A stretch of DNA of 6,567 bases from Candidatus Kapaibacterium sp. Its GTDB lineage: Bacteria > Bacteroidota > Ignavibacteria > Kapaibacteriales > UBA961. Positions 4,411 to 6,567 of the stretch are shown here, piece after piece. A program made the translations under genes and the position numbers. The stretch's first letter is position 1; each line of letters starts with the position of its first letter. The DNA is taken from the NCBI GenBank assembly GCA_023259575.1, contig JALRHN010000114.1, positions 1 through 6,567 of the forward strand, written 5' to 3'. The notes under the pieces are model-generated. The model saw nothing but the letters and a program-made list of their open reading frames with translations. It had not been told where the DNA came from and made no database searches.

Positions 4411-6567
4411 TTAATCAATTTTGATTTTCCATTCACATTGATACGTTGTTGATGGTATATTCATTGACAAAAGTACAGATGATTCAAATCTTCCATAGGC
4501 TTTTGAATATAATGCCGGTAGAATATTCCATTCTAATCCATCCAAGCACTCTATTGATATTTGATTACCTTTTGGGGTAGATATAATAGCTGTATTATGT
4601 TGTATAATCTGTGGAATAATCCCAGGAACACAATGGAAGACTAAAACTTTTTCTTTATTTACCCTACATTCATCTATTCCATAAATGGTTGAAGGCTCTA
4701 GTTTAATTTTTCTGATATGTTCTTGCTCATATGCTTTATGACTTCCAATCCATATTGAATTGTATAAAGAGGCTTTTGCCTTGGTGATATCACCTTTCAT
4801 CCAAAACAGTACATCTCCCGATCCATCTATCCATGAATTTTGCTCCATTCCTTTAATTGAGAAAACAGAATGATAAGCAACAGAGCGTCCCATATTTCTT
4901 GTTTGAGCAGAAGGTGTATAAACAAATGTTCCTGGATCTCCAAAGATTTCTTGTCCATGAACTGCTAAGCATATAGACAATTGATCATTATGAGCATGAC
5001 CACCCTTGCCTTTTTGTCCTATGGATCCTGCTCTGGCAGATATTCTATATGTTTTTTGTTCAATTAACCATATCCCAAAATCAGGGAAGCTATAAGATTT
5101 AGGATAATCTATATCAAAAGGTATTGCTACATCCTGTAATCTATAACTTTGATTCTGTTTACTTAGCGAATCAATAATCCAGTAATCAATTGCACCTTGA
5201 TATAATGAATTCCACGAGCATTGTTTTTTTAATGCTGCCTCTGCCATTGCGATACTACTTTGCATAGATAATGTATCTTCAATCCATTCAAATGGCTCAT
5301 TAGCCTTATGTTCAGGATATAAAGAAATTCCATCTGATAATCTAAATATTGGATTAATATTATGATAGATATTACTTGCTTCCACTAAAGAAGCCCAATC
5401 CCCTTGCGGAGTAAACTTAAACATCATTCCGCTATCATTATCGCCAATATTTAACATATGCATATCATCGATGCTCATTGCCCTTAAAAAAGTATGAGCT
5501 TTATCCACTCCTTTACATATTATATCAATTAATGATTGAAATTCAAGAGCATTTTTAGGTTGAGCATTCGCACTTTTGCAAGGATATAATTCTTCTTCTG
5601 AATAAATCTTTTGAATTTCATATTCAGAATATCCTTTTAATGCAGCCAAAGAAATAGCAATTAATTGGGTTGATAATCCATGATATGGAATAGATGCTTC
5701 GAAATTCCCCCCATCTGATAAAAACTGATTATCAATCTCTGCTGCACATTCACTAACAGCAAATTTAATAGCAGAAATATTATGTTTAGTGTCTGGTAAG
5801 CTTCTTAGTATTACTAAAAGACCACATAAATTTGCTAGATAATGATTTCCTCTTGATACCTTAGACCATTCTAAATTCTCTAAAATATGATTCGCATGTT
5901 CCTGTAATGATCGCTTCAGAATATATGAAAACTCTTCATCCCATATTATTCCGCAATATGTAAATAAATCAAATGCAACTAATAGATTGGCAGCCCGAAT
6001 TGCAATGTCCATTGATGTTTTCCACTGAACCCCATAATGTGGCGGATTAAATGCAATAAAATCAAGACATTGTGTCCTAAATATATGAGCATAATATTCC
6101 TTGGGATGTACAGACTCTATCCCAGAATATGCCAAAAAAGCAGCAAATGCCAATGTAGGTGCATGTTGAAATCTTCCTAATTCCCATGGAACTTTTATAT
6201 CTTGCCCTGCAATATTACCATACTTGATATGAGTATAATGAGAATGTGCATTCCACTTATACCCTGATTTGCAATCATATTGCCAATCTATCGGATAATA
6301 GTGAATACAATTGGCATGTTGGTCTGGATAAAATGGAGATTTCAATAATACAGAGATAATCCTTTCACTTTCCTCTCTATTCTTTTCATTAATTTCTGTT
6401 CTTATTCTAGCTATATGATTTGTTTCTTGTACTGAATAGTCTACCCAGCCACTTCCTAAAATTGTAAACAGAGATTGTGAATAATTGTCTGCTAAACTTT
6501 GAATTGTTAGACTATGTGGTAAAATATAGTCCAATAATGGCATTTTGACAATTGGCTCTTTACCCAC
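4411..6567 (-). CDS. Heparinase II/III-family protein, polysaccharide lyase-like (5' end possibly incomplete)
   Basis: The 718 visible residues have the two-part layout of heparinase II/III enzymes, which cut acidic polysaccharides by beta-elimination. The N-terminal helical toroid (about 100-400) contains WELGRFQH (128-135), NPPHYGVQWKTSMDIAIRAAN (174-194 region), RGNHYLANLCGLL (239-251), IPYHGLS (293-299) and IGDNDSG (374-380). The C-terminal beta-sandwich (PF07940 type, about 495-718) contains GKGGHAHNDQLS (520-531), DPGTFVYTPS (544-553) and R561-S-V-A-Y-H. Asn241, Tyr295 and His524 fall where heparinase III has its catalytic Asn, Tyr and His. Such genes commonly lie in exopolysaccharide or capsule clusters, where the natural substrate is usually unknown. 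The frame is open to the window edge, where the last codon is GTG; an ATG at 6543 (residue 9) is an alternative, so the true start may lie outside. No signal peptide is visible in the part seen. It lies 77 bp upstream of the VIT/VWA gene, same strand, with no terminator between. Confidence 0.88.
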   Translation of the reverse strand: MGKEPIVKMPLLDYILPHSLTIQSLADNYSQSLFTILGSGWVDYSVQETNHIARIRTEINEKNREESERIISVLLKSPFYPDQHANCIHYYPIDWQYDCKSGYKWNAHSHYTHIKYGNIAGQDIKVPWELGRFQHAPTLAFAAFLAYSGIESVHPKEYYAHIFRTQCLDFIAFNPPHYGVQWKTSMDIAIRAANLLVAFDLFTYCGIIWDEEFSYILKRSLQEHANHILENLEWSKVSRGNHYLANLCGLLVILRSLPDTKHNISAIKFAVSECAAEIDNQFLSDGGNFEASIPYHGLSTQLIAISLAALKGYSEYEIQKIYSEEELYPCKSANAQPKNALEFQSLIDIICKGVDKAHTFLRAMSIDDMHMLNIGDNDSGMMFKFTPQGDWASLVEASNIYHNINPIFRLSDGISLYPEHKANEPFEWIEDTLSMQSSIAMAEAALKKQCSWNSLYQGAIDYWIIDSLSKQNQSYRLQDVAIPFDIDYPKSYSFPDFGIWLIEQKTYRISARAGSIGQKGKGGHAHNDQLSICLAVHGQEIFGDPGTFVYTPSAQTRNMGRSVAYHSVFSIKGMEQNSWIDGSGDVLFWMKGDITKAKASLYNSIWIGSHKAYEQEHIRKIKLEPSTIYGIDECRVNKEKVLVFHCVPGIIPQIIQHNTAIISTPKGNQISIECLDGLEWNILPALYSKAYGRFESSVLLSMNIPSTTYQCEWKIKID

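Overview
The window is AT-rich bacterial DNA (GC roughly one third by eye), densely packed, with six protein-coding genes and no RNA genes, CRISPR arrays or insertion sequences that I can see. Three of the five visible gene starts have a clear Shine-Dalgarno sequence. The gene content (DUF1573-like beta-sandwich domain, VIT/VWA protein ending in an AgmX/PglI-type domain, heparinase II/III enzyme) fits a Gram-negative-type bacterium. The wording of the peptidyl-tRNA hydrolase (GGSDGGHNG, then NFGPG...DYVLSSF) reminds me of the Bacteroidota/Chlorobiota side of the tree. The lineage is a low-confidence inference.

Layout: 1-260 (+) is the 3' end of a gene whose product ends in a DUF1573/HYDIN-like domain. 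A strong hairpin at 281-307 ends it and, on the other strand, ends a small three-helix DUF4870/Tic20-like membrane protein gene (292-666, -), whose stop codon lies in the hairpin loop. The gap at 667-812 is a divergent promoter region with a perfect TATAAT for the minus-strand gene and a GTAATTTG direct repeat at 10-bp pitch before the plus-strand operon. That operon has two genes joined by a TAATG overlap: a MauE/DoxX-type redox membrane protein with a duplicated N-terminal half (813-1466) and peptidyl-tRNA hydrolase pth (1466-2035).

The rest is on the minus strand. A heparinase II/III-family polysaccharide lyase-like gene (4411-6567, 5' end possibly outside the window) lies 77 bp upstream of a secreted or periplasmic VIT-VWA-AgmX/PglI protein (2036-4333). 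The stop codon of the latter directly abuts that of pth, with no base between them.

Functionally the window is a mix: surface or periplasmic proteins (DUF1573-like, VIT/VWA, heparinase-like), two small membrane proteins and one housekeeping translation enzyme. I see no clear new multi-gene system. The points most worth a second look are the internal duplication in the MauE/DoxX protein, the degenerate metal site in the VIT/VWA protein together with its fused C-terminal domain, and the very compact gene ends.
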